Positions 1-8,124 are shown, counted from the first letter of the stretch. The stretch: 64,000 nt of DNA from UBA1952 sp965246855 (GCA_965246855.1 CBDFFP010000003.1:124001-188000); one strand, 5' to 3'. The notes: generated by a model from the sequence alone, not told the origin. Numbers and translations: made by a program.

Positions 1-23
1 GGACACGCGCAGCGTGTCCCTAC
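1..23. repeat. Dispersed palindromic element (GGACACGCGCAGCGTGTCC family), partial at left edge
   Basis: The window opens with a near-palindrome, GGACACGCGCAGCGTGTCC followed by CTAC. The same sequence recurs at 61058-61080 and, inverted, at 60994-61016. A diverged copy lies at 31876-31911. The element may extend to the left of the window. It ends 15 bases before the first exbD start codon. Confidence 0.6.
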
Positions 24-38
24 AACAAATCCCGACCT

Positions 39-692
39 ATGCCTAAGGTAAAAATGGCGCGGAAAAGCACCAACATCGACATGACAGCGATGTGCGACGT
101 GGCTTTCCTCTTGCTCACCTTCTTCATGCTGGCCACCAAGTTTAAACCCGACGAGCCGGTGGTGGTTTCTACGCCTTCGTCTATCTCCGAAATCCCGCTG
201 CCCGACAACGATATTATGCTCCTGACGGTGGACAAAACCGGGCGCATCTTCTTCGCGGTGGACAATCAGAAAACCCGTGAAGGACTGATCGAGGACATGA
301 ACACCTACAAAAACCTGGGCCTCACGCAAGAGGAGAAGAACGCCTTTAAATATGGCGCTTCCATGGGCGTTCCGTTCAACCAACTGAAAAGCTATCTTGG
401 CGCTGCGCCTGCGGAGCAAAAGGCGTTTGACAAAACAGCGCCCGGCATTCCGGTGGATACGAGCAACGACCTGCCGAGCAACGAATTGGCGACGTGGATT
501 CGCTCTGCGCGGAACAACAACCCGAAGCTGCGCATCTGTATCAAAGCGGACGGCGCGACGACTTACCCAGAAGTGAGAAAAGTGATTCGCACGCTGGAGA
601 ACTACAAGATTTACAAGTTCAACCTGATCACCAACATGAAGGCCATTCCGCCGGGCAGTGCTGCCGCAGCAGAAAAGGCGAAGGGCGCGTAA
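39..692 (+). CDS. exbD: ExbD/TolR-family biopolymer transport protein
   Basis: This 217-residue protein is an ExbD/TolR-type stator component that, with ExbB, harvests the proton motive force for TonB. The N-terminus is short and basic, then one transmembrane helix (about residues 17-34, VAFLLLTFFMLATKF) carries the expected aspartate in MCDVAFLLL. A periplasmic domain follows. The C-terminal domain has the ExbD pattern LRICIKADGATTYPEVRKVI. A second ATG at 54 is also possible. It heads an exbD-exbD-tonB series on one strand, and exbB is presumably to the left of the window. The insert of about 60 residues before the C-terminal domain is typical of Bacteroidota ExbD proteins. Confidence 0.93.
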   Translation: MPKVKMARKSTNIDMTAMCDVAFLLLTFFMLATKFKPDEPVVVSTPSSISEIPLPDNDIMLLTVDKTGRIFFAVDNQKTREGLIEDMNTYKNLGLTQEEKNAFKYGASMGVPFNQLKSYLGAAPAEQKAFDKTAPGIPVDTSNDLPSNELATWIRSARNNNPKLRICIKADGATTYPEVRKVIRTLENYKIYKFNLITNMKAIPPGSAAAAEKAKGA

Positions 693-796
693 ACCGGCAA
701 TGAATAATGAACAATGAATAATGGAATTTCTGGAAAACGCCTTTTTCTGATTTTCCTCTTCTTCATCTCACACGCCTCATTAATCCCTAATCATTA

Positions 797-996
797 AAAA
801 ACTCCTCTGTCATGGCAGAAATGGATACCTCGTCCGGGGGCGGGCATAAGAAAGGCCCCGGTGTCAAAAAAGCGAAAAAACTTTCCACCCGCATCGATAT
901 GACCCCGATGGTGGATTTGGGTTTTCTGCTCATCACCTTCTTCATGTTTACCACCACCATGTCTAAGCCCAAGACCATGGAGATAAACATGCCCGC
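797..996. repeat. 200-bp identical patch, copy 1 (second exbD)
   Basis: These bases are identical to 2449-2648. The patch starts 15 bases before the ATG of the exbD at 812 and ends within codon 62, after the transmembrane segment. Identity stops abruptly on both sides. The rest of the two genes is clearly related but diverged, so the patch looks like recent gene conversion or partial duplication. Confidence 0.9.
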
Positions 997-1378
997 GAAG
1001 GAAAAAACAGATGACCCTACCAAAATCAAGGCTTCTACGGCATTGACTTTGTTGCTCGGCCAGAACCACCGCGTGTATTACTACGAAGGCCTCGCCGACG
1101 ACCCGAACAATCCGCCTGCGGTAAAGCTGGCGTATTTCAAGCCCGGAAAAGACGGCATCCGCGACGTGATTATCGCCAAGAAGCAAGCCGTTGCCGGTTT
1201 GCAGCAAAGCGGTGCGCTCGGCCCGAAAGACAACGCCGTGGTGCTGATTAAGCCCAATGATGGCAGTACTTACGACGATATGGTAAACGCGCTGGACGAG
1301 ATGGCGATTAACGACGTGAGAACTTACGCCGTAATTGACATTACCGACGTGGACAAAGAATTTATGGGCGAGAAATAG
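812..1378 (+). CDS. exbD: ExbD/TolR-family biopolymer transport protein
   Basis: This 188-residue ExbD paralogue starts at MAEMDTSSGGGHKKGPG, with a flexible charged N-terminus. One transmembrane helix (about residues 33-50) has the conserved aspartate in DMTPMVDLGFLLITFFMF. The periplasmic C-terminal domain contains AVVLIKPNDGSTYDDMVNAL. It lies 119 bp after the first exbD and 34 bp before tonB, which suggests one transcription unit. Paired ExbD paralogues beside TonB are common in Bacteroidota, where the second is thought to act in the same stator. The 5' part is identical in DNA to the exbD at 2464. Confidence 0.94.
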   Translation: MAEMDTSSGGGHKKGPGVKKAKKLSTRIDMTPMVDLGFLLITFFMFTTTMSKPKTMEINMPAKEKTDDPTKIKASTALTLLLGQNHRVYYYEGLADDPNNPPAVKLAYFKPGKDGIRDVIIAKKQAVAGLQQSGALGPKDNAVVLIKPNDGSTYDDMVNALDEMAINDVRTYAVIDITDVDKEFMGEK

Positions 1379-1412
1379 TCCTTTTGAAAGCTCCTTAAAA
1401 CACCCGCAGAAA

Positions 1413-2222
1413 ATGGACCTCAACAAGATTCTCAAAACCGACTATCTAGACCTCATCTACGAAGGCCGGAACAAAACCTATGGCAGCTACGAGCTGCGCC
1501 GCAACTATCCAAAGCGGGTAGGGCGCGCGCTGATGGCGCTGGCTGCGATTGGCATCGCGGTTACGGCCTACGGAGTTATTTCTAACCGCCCGGTGAAAAT
1601 CGTGGACAAGCCGAAGCTGAAGCCAGTGGAAATGGCGATGGTAGAGCCACCACCGATTGAGCCAAACAAGCCACCGCCACCGCCGCCCCCTGCGGAGCCG
1701 CCGCCGCCCGTGAAGCCGACGGTGAAGTTTACTCCGCCCGTCATCAAAAAGGATGAAGAGGTGAAGGAAGAAGAAAAGCCACCTGAAGTGAAAGAACTGA
1801 AGGAAGCTGCTGCGGGCGTAAAAACAGAGGCGGGCGACGTGAACGGTATTGACCCCGGTATTGTGGACAAGCCCGGAACGGGAACCGGCGTGGTGGAAGC
1901 CCCGCCGCCACCGCCTGCGGTATTTACTTCGGTAGAACAGATGCCCGCCTTCAACGGCGATGTGCAGGCATGGCTGGCGAACAACGTGAACTATCCTGAC
2001 GCCGCCCGCGAAGCCGGTATTGAAGGCCGCGTGGTTATCAAGTTCGTGGTGAGTGAGGACGGCAGCGTAACAGAGGCTTTGGTAGAGCGTGGCGTAAACG
2101 CCGCTTTGGATGCGGAAGCCCTGCGCGCAGTAAAGAAGATGCCGAAGTGGAACCCCGGAAAGCAGAACGGTAAAGCGGTTAAAGTGTATTTCCGCGTGCC
2201 GGTGAAATTTGCGCTGGAGTAA
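1413..2222 (+). CDS. tonB: Energy transducer TonB
   Basis: This 269-residue inner-membrane protein transmits ExbBD energy to outer-membrane receptors. The N-terminus (MDLNKILKTDYLDLIYEGRN) matches the cytoplasmic lead seen in Bacteroidota TonB proteins. One transmembrane segment lies near residues 38-55. A proline-rich periplasm-spanning region with PPPPPPPAEPPPP follows, then charged KE-rich sequence. The C-terminal TonB domain covers about the last 85 residues (YPDAAREAGIEGRVVIKFVV). The ATG at 1413 is preferred over an upstream in-frame ATG at 1335 inside exbD, because the protein family begins here. A strong terminator follows at 2250. Confidence 0.95.
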   Translation: MDLNKILKTDYLDLIYEGRNKTYGSYELRRNYPKRVGRALMALAAIGIAVTAYGVISNRPVKIVDKPKLKPVEMAMVEPPPIEPNKPPPPPPPAEPPPPVKPTVKFTPPVIKKDEEVKEEEKPPEVKELKEAAAGVKTEAGDVNGIDPGIVDKPGTGTGVVEAPPPPPAVFTSVEQMPAFNGDVQAWLANNVNYPDAAREAGIEGRVVIKFVVSEDGSVTEALVERGVNAALDAEALRAVKKMPKWNPGKQNGKAVKVYFRVPVKFALE

Positions 2223-2249
2223 GTTTTTACCGAAAGATTTTTAGAAGAA

Positions 2250-2279
2250 AAGCGCCGCAGGTTTCTGCGGCGCTTTTTT
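2250..2279 (+). terminator. Rho-independent terminator after tonB
   Basis: A 9-bp GC-rich stem (GCGCCGCAG / CTGCGGCGC) with a GTTT loop is followed by a T run. It is about 28 bp after the tonB stop and separates tonB from the third exbD. Confidence 0.9.
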
Positions 2280-2448
2280 GTTTGGGGCAGGGTAGGACAG
2301 TCTTTTCAGGTGTCTGTAAATGGCCTTTGAAAAGCGTAGAATTTTCTTTGGAAAAAGTTTTGGTGTTGCTGTGGAAAAGTTCTGTGTCGTCGTCTTTGGA
2401 AGTAGAAAGCAGAATAAGTGAAGAACAACATTCTAACTCTAACCTTCT

Positions 2449-2648
2449 AAAAACTCCTCTGTCATGGCAGAAATGGATACCTCGTCCGGGGGCGGGCATA
2501 AGAAAGGCCCCGGTGTCAAAAAAGCGAAAAAACTTTCCACCCGCATCGATATGACCCCGATGGTGGATTTGGGTTTTCTGCTCATCACCTTCTTCATGTT
2601 TACCACCACCATGTCTAAGCCCAAGACCATGGAGATAAACATGCCCGC
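2449..2648. repeat. 200-bp identical patch, copy 2 (third exbD)
   Basis: These bases are identical to 797-996, at a constant offset of 1652 bp. They include the 15 bases in front of the ATG. Downstream, short matches resume in patches (for example around the codons for HRVYYYEGLAD and DEMAINDVRTYAVIDIT), so the paralogues share ancestry and only the 5' part has been homogenised. Confidence 0.9.
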
Positions 2649-3024
2649 AAAAAGCATAGAACCACCAACGGAGATTGGAGAATCCATAGCCCTGACTTTG
2701 TTGCTCGGCAGTAACCACCGTGTGTATTACTACGAAGGCTTGGCCGATAACCCAATTGCTCCACCTGTAGTTAAAGTGGCTTACTTCAAGCCCGGAAAAG
2801 AAGGTATCCGCGAGGTGATTCTTGCGAAAAAGAAAACAATTGCCTCCTTGCAGGAGACCGGCCAGCTTAGCCCGAAATCAAGTGTAGCGGTGCTTATCAA
2901 ACCAGATGAATCATCTACTTACGAAGACTTGGTGAACGCGGTGGACGAGATGGCGATTAACGATGTAAGGACCTACGCCGTCATTGACATTACGTCAGTG
3001 GATAAGGAATTCATGGGCAAGTAG
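2464..3024 (+). CDS. exbD: ExbD/TolR-family biopolymer transport protein (third copy)
   Basis: This 186-residue protein has the same layout as the exbD at 812. Residues 1-61 are encoded by identical DNA and the rest is a diverged ExbD periplasmic domain ending DVRTYAVIDITSVDKEFMGK. It is separated from tonB by a terminator and 240 bp, so it may have its own promoter. That gap contains a decayed TTTGGAAAAAG-like repeat. The copy could give alternative stator composition or be a redundant duplicate, and the sequence alone does not decide. Confidence 0.93.
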   Translation: MAEMDTSSGGGHKKGPGVKKAKKLSTRIDMTPMVDLGFLLITFFMFTTTMSKPKTMEINMPAKSIEPPTEIGESIALTLLLGSNHRVYYYEGLADNPIAPPVVKVAYFKPGKEGIREVILAKKKTIASLQETGQLSPKSSVAVLIKPDESSTYEDLVNAVDEMAINDVRTYAVIDITSVDKEFMGK

Positions 3025-3080
3025 TAAAAAGCTCTTTACCAGTTCTCCAAAAAAGGTATTCTGCGGATTTCTTTTTAGAG

Positions 3081-3116
3081 AAGAGCGTCGCAATGTTTTT
3101 GCGGCGCTCTTTCCTT
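3081..3116 (+). terminator. Terminator after third exbD
   Basis: A 12-bp stem (AGAGCGTCGCAA / TTGCGGCGCTCT, one wobble pair) is followed by TTTCCTTTT. It resembles the terminator at 2250 in position and loop, about 55 bp after the stop codon. Confidence 0.85.
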
Positions 3117-3118
3117 TT

Positions 3119-3231
3119 CCACGAGTTTCACTCGTGGCAATTGCTATTCGTCCCTTTCAGGGACGGTGGGATTAAACGCATAAAGAACCCTGAAAGGGTT
3201 CAATAGCTATTGCCACGGGTGAAACCCGTGG
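3119..3231. repeat. Nested palindromic repeat element (CCACGAGTTTCACTCGTGG family)
   Basis: Two inverted arms of about 46 bp flank a 20-bp centre. The left arm is CCACGAGTTTCACTCGTGG, then CAATTGCTATT and a CCCTTTCAGGG palindrome. The right arm is the reverse complement with changes (CTGAAAGGG, CAATAGCTATTG, CCACGGGTGAAACCCGTGG). Each arm is itself made of two hairpins. A single hairpin of the same family is at 13114-13132. No protein is encoded, and it looks like a REP/MITE-type element. Confidence 0.75.
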
Positions 3232-3276
3232 ACAAAAGAAGAAAAGCCCTTTCCCCCAAACATTTCCCCGAACAAC

Positions 3277-3285
3277 TACTTTTGC
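3277..3285 (+). promoter_or_regulatory. Bacteroidota -7 promoter element for the Skp-like gene
   Basis: TACTTTTGC matches the Bacteroidota -7 consensus TAnnTTTG(C) and lies 31 bp before the ATG at 3317. I see no convincing -33 element. Confidence 0.55.
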
Positions 3286-3316
3286 GGCCAATTTTCCAAA
3301 GCACTTTCTCCTTCTT

Positions 3317-3934
3317 ATGCTCAACCGCATTTCTCTTATTCTGTCTTCCCTTGCCCTCATCGGCGTGATTTCCCTGCTCGTGATGCGCAACGACAAAAGC
3401 ACGTCTTCCACCACGTACAAAAAAAGCGTTTCTACGCCTGTCTCCGCGCCCGCAGGCGGCAGCCGCGTTGCTTATGTGGACATTGATTCTTTAGAGAACA
3501 ACTACACCTATTTCAAAGACAAGAAAGCGGAGTTTACCCGGCGGCAGGAAAGCGTGGAATCGGAGTTGCAACGCTCGGCGGCGCAGCTTCAAAATGAAGC
3601 TGCTGCTTACCAAAAGAAAGGACAAGCAGGCGGATTTGCCTCGCAGGCAGAGGCCGAAAGTGCGGGCCGTCGCTTGCAGCAAATGGAGCAAAGCCTTGTT
3701 ACCCGCCGCGAAGCACTGGCCGCGACGCTGCTGAAAGACCAGGATGCTTTCAACAAAGAAATCCAGAAACGACTGGATGATTTCCTCTCCGACTACGTAA
3801 AGGAAACGCCTTTTGACTATGTGCTTTCCTATTCCAAAAGCGGCTCTATTCTCTACGCCAACAAAGCCCTCAACATCACGCAGGACGTGATTAGCGGCAT
3901 GAACGAGCAGTTGAAAGAAGCTCCCAAGAAGTAG
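3317..3934 (+). CDS. OmpH/Skp-family periplasmic chaperone-like protein
   Basis: This 205-residue protein has an N-terminal hydrophobic segment (residues 7-22, LILSSLALIGVISLLV) that serves as signal anchor or signal peptide. After a Ser/Thr linker comes the Skp pattern: a first beta strand (RVAYVDIDSL), a long helical hairpin rich in Q, E and A (about residues 65-150), and a closing segment DYVLSYSKSGSILYAN typical of OmpH. Skp proteins hold unfolded outer-membrane proteins in the periplasm. It has its own promoter element and is followed 32 bp later by the permease gene. Gene family is clear; a specific symbol is not justified. Confidence 0.88.
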   Translation: MLNRISLILSSLALIGVISLLVMRNDKSTSSTTYKKSVSTPVSAPAGGSRVAYVDIDSLENNYTYFKDKKAEFTRRQESVESELQRSAAQLQNEAAAYQKKGQAGGFASQAEAESAGRRLQQMEQSLVTRREALAATLLKDQDAFNKEIQKRLDDFLSDYVKETPFDYVLSYSKSGSILYANKALNITQDVISGMNEQLKEAPKK

Positions 3935-3966
3935 TTCTCTCCCACGCTTTCCAACCCCTCTTTTCC

Positions 3967-5403
3967 GTGCAAGAAACTTCCACCCCCGCTGCCGAAAACG
4001 CCGCACCGCGCCGCGCCCTCAGTGGCCTTGACGGTACGCTGCTGGTTATCGGCTCTATGATTGGCTCCGGCATTTTTATTGTCTCTGCCGACATTTCGCG
4101 CCAGGTAGGCTCTGCGGGCTGGATACTAGCCGTCTGGATTCTTACCGGCTTTCTCACCCTTACCGCTGCGCTTTCCTATGGCGAGCTGGCGGGGATGTAT
4201 CCCAAAGCGGGCGGGCAATATGTGTATCTGCGCGAGGCCTGGGGCAAGCCCTTGAGCTTTCTCTACGGCTGGTCGTTCTTCACCGTTATTCAAACGGGAA
4301 CCATTGCTGCTGTGGGCGTGGCCTTCGGAAAATTCCTGGGTTATCTCGTGCCTGCGCTGGGAGAGGACAACATTCTGCTTCAAACCAGCGGCTTCAAGAT
4401 TCATGCGGCGCAGCTTGTTTCCATCTTCATCATTCTCTTGCTTACCTATATCAATACGCGCGGCGTAGAAAGCGGCAAGCGCGTGGGCTTCGTCTTCACC
4501 TTCTCCAAAATAGCGGCGATGGCGGCCTTGATTCTCGCAGGTTTTCTGATGGTGAAAAATGCGGCGTGGAGCCTCAACTTTCAGAATGCCTGGGAGGGCG
4601 TAAAGCTGTCTTTTGAAGGCGGCGGTATTCAGCGGGAATTGCTTTCCGGCAATACTCTGGCAGTAGCCTTGTGTGTGGCTTCGGTGGGCGCTATTTTTTC
4701 GTCGGATGCGTGGAATTCGGTCACTTTTATTGCTGGGGAAATGAAAGCCCCGGAGCGCAACATTGGCCGCTCGCTGTTTATAGGAACGCTGGTGGTAACG
4801 GCGCTCTACGTGACCATGAACCTGATGTATCTGAACGTGCTGACTGTAAACGAAATCGCGCAGGCCCCGCACGACCGTGTGGCGCTGGCAGCGGCGCTGA
4901 AGCTCTTCGGCCCGGTAGGAACAACGCTGATTGCCGTGCTGGTGATGATTTCCACTTTTGGCTGCAACAACGGACTGATTCTCTCCGGCGCGCGGGTGTA
5001 CAAAACAATGGCCGACGATGGTCTTTTCCTTCCCGCTGCGCGGAAACTAAACGCGCGCGGCGTACCCGAAACGGCGCTCTGGATGCAGGCAGCATGGGCC
5101 ATTTTGCTGTGCCTTAGCGGCAGCTACGGCGCGCTGCTGGACTATATCGTTATCGTCGCGCTTCTGTTCTACATCTTTACTATCGCGGGTATTTTCCGCT
5201 TGCGCAAAACCGCTCCTAATGCGTCCCGTCCTTACAAAGCTTTTGGTTATCCGGTGATTCCGGCTTTGTACATTCTCACTGCTGCGGCTATCTGCTTTGT
5301 GCTGCTCCGCTACAAGCCGGAAACCACGCTGCCCGGCATTGGTCTTGTGGCAATTGGCGTTCCGGTGTATGCCATGATGAAGCGGCGGATGAAGCGGCAG
5401 TAG
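3967..5403 (+). CDS. APC-family amino acid permease
   Basis: This 478-residue polytopic inner-membrane transporter is of the amino acid-polyamine-organocation superfamily. The first helix carries the family signature GTLLVIGSMIGSGIFIV, where the unwound glycine-rich stretch binds the amino acid backbone. About twelve hydrophobic helices follow, including AALSYGELAGMYPKAGGQYVYLREAWG and a C-terminal PYKAFGYPVIPALYIL loop and helix. It resembles the LAT-like/serine-threonine exchanger branch, but substrate cannot be assigned. A GTG start at 3967 is the only start that keeps the full N-terminal tail; the next Met would cut into helix 1. Confidence 0.9.
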   Translation: MQETSTPAAENAAPRRALSGLDGTLLVIGSMIGSGIFIVSADISRQVGSAGWILAVWILTGFLTLTAALSYGELAGMYPKAGGQYVYLREAWGKPLSFLYGWSFFTVIQTGTIAAVGVAFGKFLGYLVPALGEDNILLQTSGFKIHAAQLVSIFIILLLTYINTRGVESGKRVGFVFTFSKIAAMAALILAGFLMVKNAAWSLNFQNAWEGVKLSFEGGGIQRELLSGNTLAVALCVASVGAIFSSDAWNSVTFIAGEMKAPERNIGRSLFIGTLVVTALYVTMNLMYLNVLTVNEIAQAPHDRVALAAALKLFGPVGTTLIAVLVMISTFGCNNGLILSGARVYKTMADDGLFLPAARKLNARGVPETALWMQAAWAILLCLSGSYGALLDYIVIVALLFYIFTIAGIFRLRKTAPNASRPYKAFGYPVIPALYILTAAAICFVLLRYKPETTLPGIGLVAIGVPVYAMMKRRMKRQ

Positions 5404-5484
5404 GAAGCTATTTGTAGAAACAAAGAGCTTCCTGCTTTTTGTCCCCCCGACAGGGGGGATGTAGGGAATGCTTTTACGACAAGA

Positions 5485-5520
5485 ATTTTCTACAGGTTCC
5501 CTTCGGGAATGACAAAAGTT
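5485..5520. repeat. Dispersed hairpin element (TTCCCTTCGGGAA family)
   Basis: TTTTCTACAGGTTCCCTTCGG followed by GAATGACAAAAG has a central palindrome, TTCCCTTCGGGAA. Closely similar copies lie at 18508-18540 (same strand) and 30608-30638 (inverted). Related forms are at 15827-15893 and 30531-30580. It is just upstream of the heptose kinase start. Confidence 0.7.
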
Positions 5521-5552
5521 TTTTTACAGAAAGACCAGCCATTTTAAGTTCC

Positions 5553-6548
5553 ATGACTTCTCTCCAAAGCCTGTTTGCTTCTTTCGAAACATTGCGTGTA
5601 TTGGTTGTCGGTGATGTGATGTTGGACAATTACTGGTGGGGCGAGGTGGAGCGTATCTCCCCCGAAGCGCCCGTGCCGGTGGTGCAATTGAAGCGGCGCG
5701 AAAGCCGCCTGGGCGGTGCGGCCAACGTGGCGCTCAACCTGCGGGCGCTGGGTGCAGGTGTAGAAATAGCGACCGTAATTGGGGAAGATGCGGAAGGAGT
5801 AGTGCTGAAAAATTTATTGGAGAAGGCAGGCGTAGGAACGAGTCTGGTGCAGACGAGCATCCACCGGCCCACCACCACCAAAGCCCGCGTAATGGGCCAC
5901 ACCCAGCAGATGCTGCGCATTGACGAGGAAACCACCGACGATCTGAGTACCGAAGAAGAACATCCATTCATAGATGCGGTGCTGCGCTACCTGCAACGCG
6001 AAAAACCGCAGATGGTCCTTTTTGAAGACTACAACAAAGGCGTGTTGAAAGAGAACGTTATCCACCGCATCATCGGCCATTGCAAGGTGCTGAACATCCC
6101 CACCGCTGTAGACCCGAAAAAGCAAAACTTTCTTTCCTACAAAGGCGTAACGCTCTTTAAACCCAACCTGAAAGAAGTGCGCGAGGGTCTGCATCTTCCT
6201 CTTGAAAAGCCCGACGCGACAGCGCTGCACGAAGTGCATCAAAAGCTGCACGAAGCGCTGGGCCACGAGATAACCTTCCTTACGCTTTCTGAAAGAGGCG
6301 TGTATGCACAGCAGGGAGAAAACGTGGTTCAGATTCCTTCCCACCTGCGCCACATTGCCGACGTAAGCGGCGCGGGCGATACGGTGATTGCTACCGCTGC
6401 CCTCGTCTATGCCGCCACGAGAGACCTGCGCCTGATGACTGAAATCAGCAACCTCGCAGGCGGACTGGTGTGCGAGGAAGTGGGCGTAGTGCCGATAAGC
6501 AAAGTGCGGCTGTTGGAAGAAGCAGAGCGGGTGCTGGACACACAATAA
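5553..6548 (+). CDS. D-glycero-beta-D-manno-heptose-7-phosphate kinase (RfaE/HldE kinase domain)
   Basis: This 331-residue PfkB/ribokinase-family sugar kinase matches HldE domain I, which phosphorylates heptose 7-phosphate at C1 during ADP-heptose synthesis for lipopolysaccharide core. The N-terminus has VLVVGDVMLDNYWWGEVERI and PEAPVPVV. The first PfkB signature is GGAANVALNLRALGA. The C-terminal anion-hole and catalytic motif is VSGAGDTVIATAAL. The adenylyltransferase domain II of bifunctional HldE is absent, as is usual in Bacteroidota, where it is a separate protein. ATG at 5553 is chosen because the upstream in-frame extension is encoded by the repeat element. Confidence 0.9.
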   Translation: MTSLQSLFASFETLRVLVVGDVMLDNYWWGEVERISPEAPVPVVQLKRRESRLGGAANVALNLRALGAGVEIATVIGEDAEGVVLKNLLEKAGVGTSLVQTSIHRPTTTKARVMGHTQQMLRIDEETTDDLSTEEEHPFIDAVLRYLQREKPQMVLFEDYNKGVLKENVIHRIIGHCKVLNIPTAVDPKKQNFLSYKGVTLFKPNLKEVREGLHLPLEKPDATALHEVHQKLHEALGHEITFLTLSERGVYAQQGENVVQIPSHLRHIADVSGAGDTVIATAALVYAATRDLRLMTEISNLAGGLVCEEVGVVPISKVRLLEEAERVLDTQ

Positions 6549-6588
6549 AGCGGTTTAGAAACCTCTTCCAAAATCTTACCTTCGGCAG

Positions 6589-7446
6589 GTGAATTTCGCT
6601 TCTTCTGTATCTGCTTCTTCTCCGGTTTTTATTGCGTCCATCTGTTCCGGCTCCAACGGCAACTGCTATTATGTAGGCACGGAAAACGACGCGGTGTTGA
6701 TAGACGCAGGTGCTTCTTTTGCGGAGATTTCCCGGCGGATGGCTTCGCTAGAATTATGTCCGTCGCGGCTGCGCGGCATCCTTGTTTCCCATGAACACAC
6801 CGACCACGTGCGCGGATTGGAACTCACGGCCCACCGCTGGAACCTGCCGATTTGGGGCACGCGCAAAACGCTGCAACGCTGCTCGCTGGGCCGCTCGCTG
6901 CACCGCGCAGTGCCTGTGGAGGCAGACGTGTGGATGACCGTAGGCGAACTGAATATCCTGCCGTTTCGGAAGAAGCACGACGCCGTGGATCCGGTTTCGT
7001 TTGTGGTGGAAAAGGGTGGGGTACATGTCGGCGTGTTCACCGATATTGGCCGCTGCTGCGAGGCAGTGACGGAATATTTCCGGCTCTGCCACGCTGTTTT
7101 TCTGGAGTCTAATTATTGCGAGGAAATGCTGGCCGAAGGACGCTATCCCTACCACCTGAAAAAGCGGATTTCCGGCGGCTACGGCCACATCTCCAACCGC
7201 GAAGCACTGGCCCTTTTCCGGGAACACCGCGCGCCGCATCTGACGCACCTTTTGCTTTCGCACCTTTCGGGAAACAACAATCACCCCGACCGCGCGCTAG
7301 AGACTTTTCTGCCGCACTGCGACGGCGTAGAAGTGCTGGTGGCTTCGCGCTACGCGTGCAGTCCGGTGTTTAAGATTACGGGAGCGCAGAAAGCAGCAGT
7401 GCCAACGGCAACGAGGAAAGTTGCGGAGCAGGCGGTGCTTTTTTAA
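6589..7446 (+). CDS. MBL-fold metallo-hydrolase, YycJ/WalJ-like
   Basis: This 285-residue metallo-beta-lactamase-fold protein opens with the YycJ-like pattern SICSGSNGNCYYV. The metal-binding motif is SHEHTDH near residue 66. Later histidines lie in KKHDAVDPVSFVV and LLSHLSGNNNHPD. WalJ/YycJ proteins are dinuclear-metal phosphodiesterase-like enzymes linked to DNA or cell-wall homeostasis; the exact substrate is not known. A GTG start at 6589 lies only 4 bases after a TACCTTCG promoter-like element, so the mRNA could be nearly leaderless. The next gene starts 7 bp after the stop. Confidence 0.85.
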   Translation: MNFASSVSASSPVFIASICSGSNGNCYYVGTENDAVLIDAGASFAEISRRMASLELCPSRLRGILVSHEHTDHVRGLELTAHRWNLPIWGTRKTLQRCSLGRSLHRAVPVEADVWMTVGELNILPFRKKHDAVDPVSFVVEKGGVHVGVFTDIGRCCEAVTEYFRLCHAVFLESNYCEEMLAEGRYPYHLKKRISGGYGHISNREALALFREHRAPHLTHLLLSHLSGNNNHPDRALETFLPHCDGVEVLVASRYACSPVFKITGAQKAAVPTATRKVAEQAVLF

Positions 7447-7453
7447 AAAGAAT

Positions 7454-8056
7454 ATGGGTTGGGTTCGCTACTTGCTGCTTATGCTTGTTCTGCTTTCCTG
7501 CAAATCTTTGTCCAAAATGGGTTTGAAGGAGTACCCAGCTACGCCCCTTTCAAAAAGAAATTTTAAGAGCGCAAATGGTACTTATTCAGAAGTGCCGGAT
7601 ACCGGAAATGGGCAAATGAGTCGTGAGCCCGGAACGGGTTTTTATGGCGAAAAGGGGCTGACCTTATTTGACCAGCTCCCTTCGTGGATAGGGCCACCGA
7701 AGGAAGCGTATCGGAAGCCGAATGGAGAGGATATTCCTCCAGCAGAAAAGCGTGTAAAAATAGAGTTCCTTACGGCTCACAAAGCGCGGATAAGTCTTTA
7801 TTACAGAGACAACCTGCTGCTCCGTAAAAACATTCGTGGGAGATTCAAAAAAGGCTACTTCTACCGCAGGCCTAACGTTTGTTTTATCCCATTCTTGCCG
7901 CTCATTGCCGTTGTTCATAGCACCCGAACACGCATTGGAATATCTGAGGGTAAGTTATTGATGGACCATAGAGTCTTTAGCTGGGGATTTGCGCTGGTGG
8001 CCGGGAGTTTCACGAAAGGGCATGTTTCTTCTGTTTACAGCCGCGTAGGCAATTAG
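7454..8056 (+). CDS. Putative lipoprotein of unknown function
   Basis: This 200-residue protein has a lipoprotein signal peptide (MGWVRYLLLMLVLLSCKSL) with lipobox LLSC, so the mature protein would begin at Cys16. No domain is recognised in the remainder, which is rich in basic and aromatic residues. It begins 7 bp after the metallo-hydrolase, suggesting co-transcription. An upstream in-frame extension into the preceding gene is rejected because it would bury the signal peptide. It converges on the radical SAM gene with a 68-bp gap. Confidence 0.7.
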   Translation: MGWVRYLLLMLVLLSCKSLSKMGLKEYPATPLSKRNFKSANGTYSEVPDTGNGQMSREPGTGFYGEKGLTLFDQLPSWIGPPKEAYRKPNGEDIPPAEKRVKIEFLTAHKARISLYYRDNLLLRKNIRGRFKKGYFYRRPNVCFIPFLPLIAVVHSTRTRIGISEGKLLMDHRVFSWGFALVAGSFTKGHVSSVYSRVGN

Positions 8057-8124
8057 CAGTCCGCGTGTTTCTAAATCATCCGCAATCATCCTGAGCATCT
8101 CTTTCATCTGTGGTCTATTCCAAC

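Noticed and set aside
494..703. Short plus-strand frame inside the first exbD
   Set aside because: Shadow of the exbD frame with no independent support.
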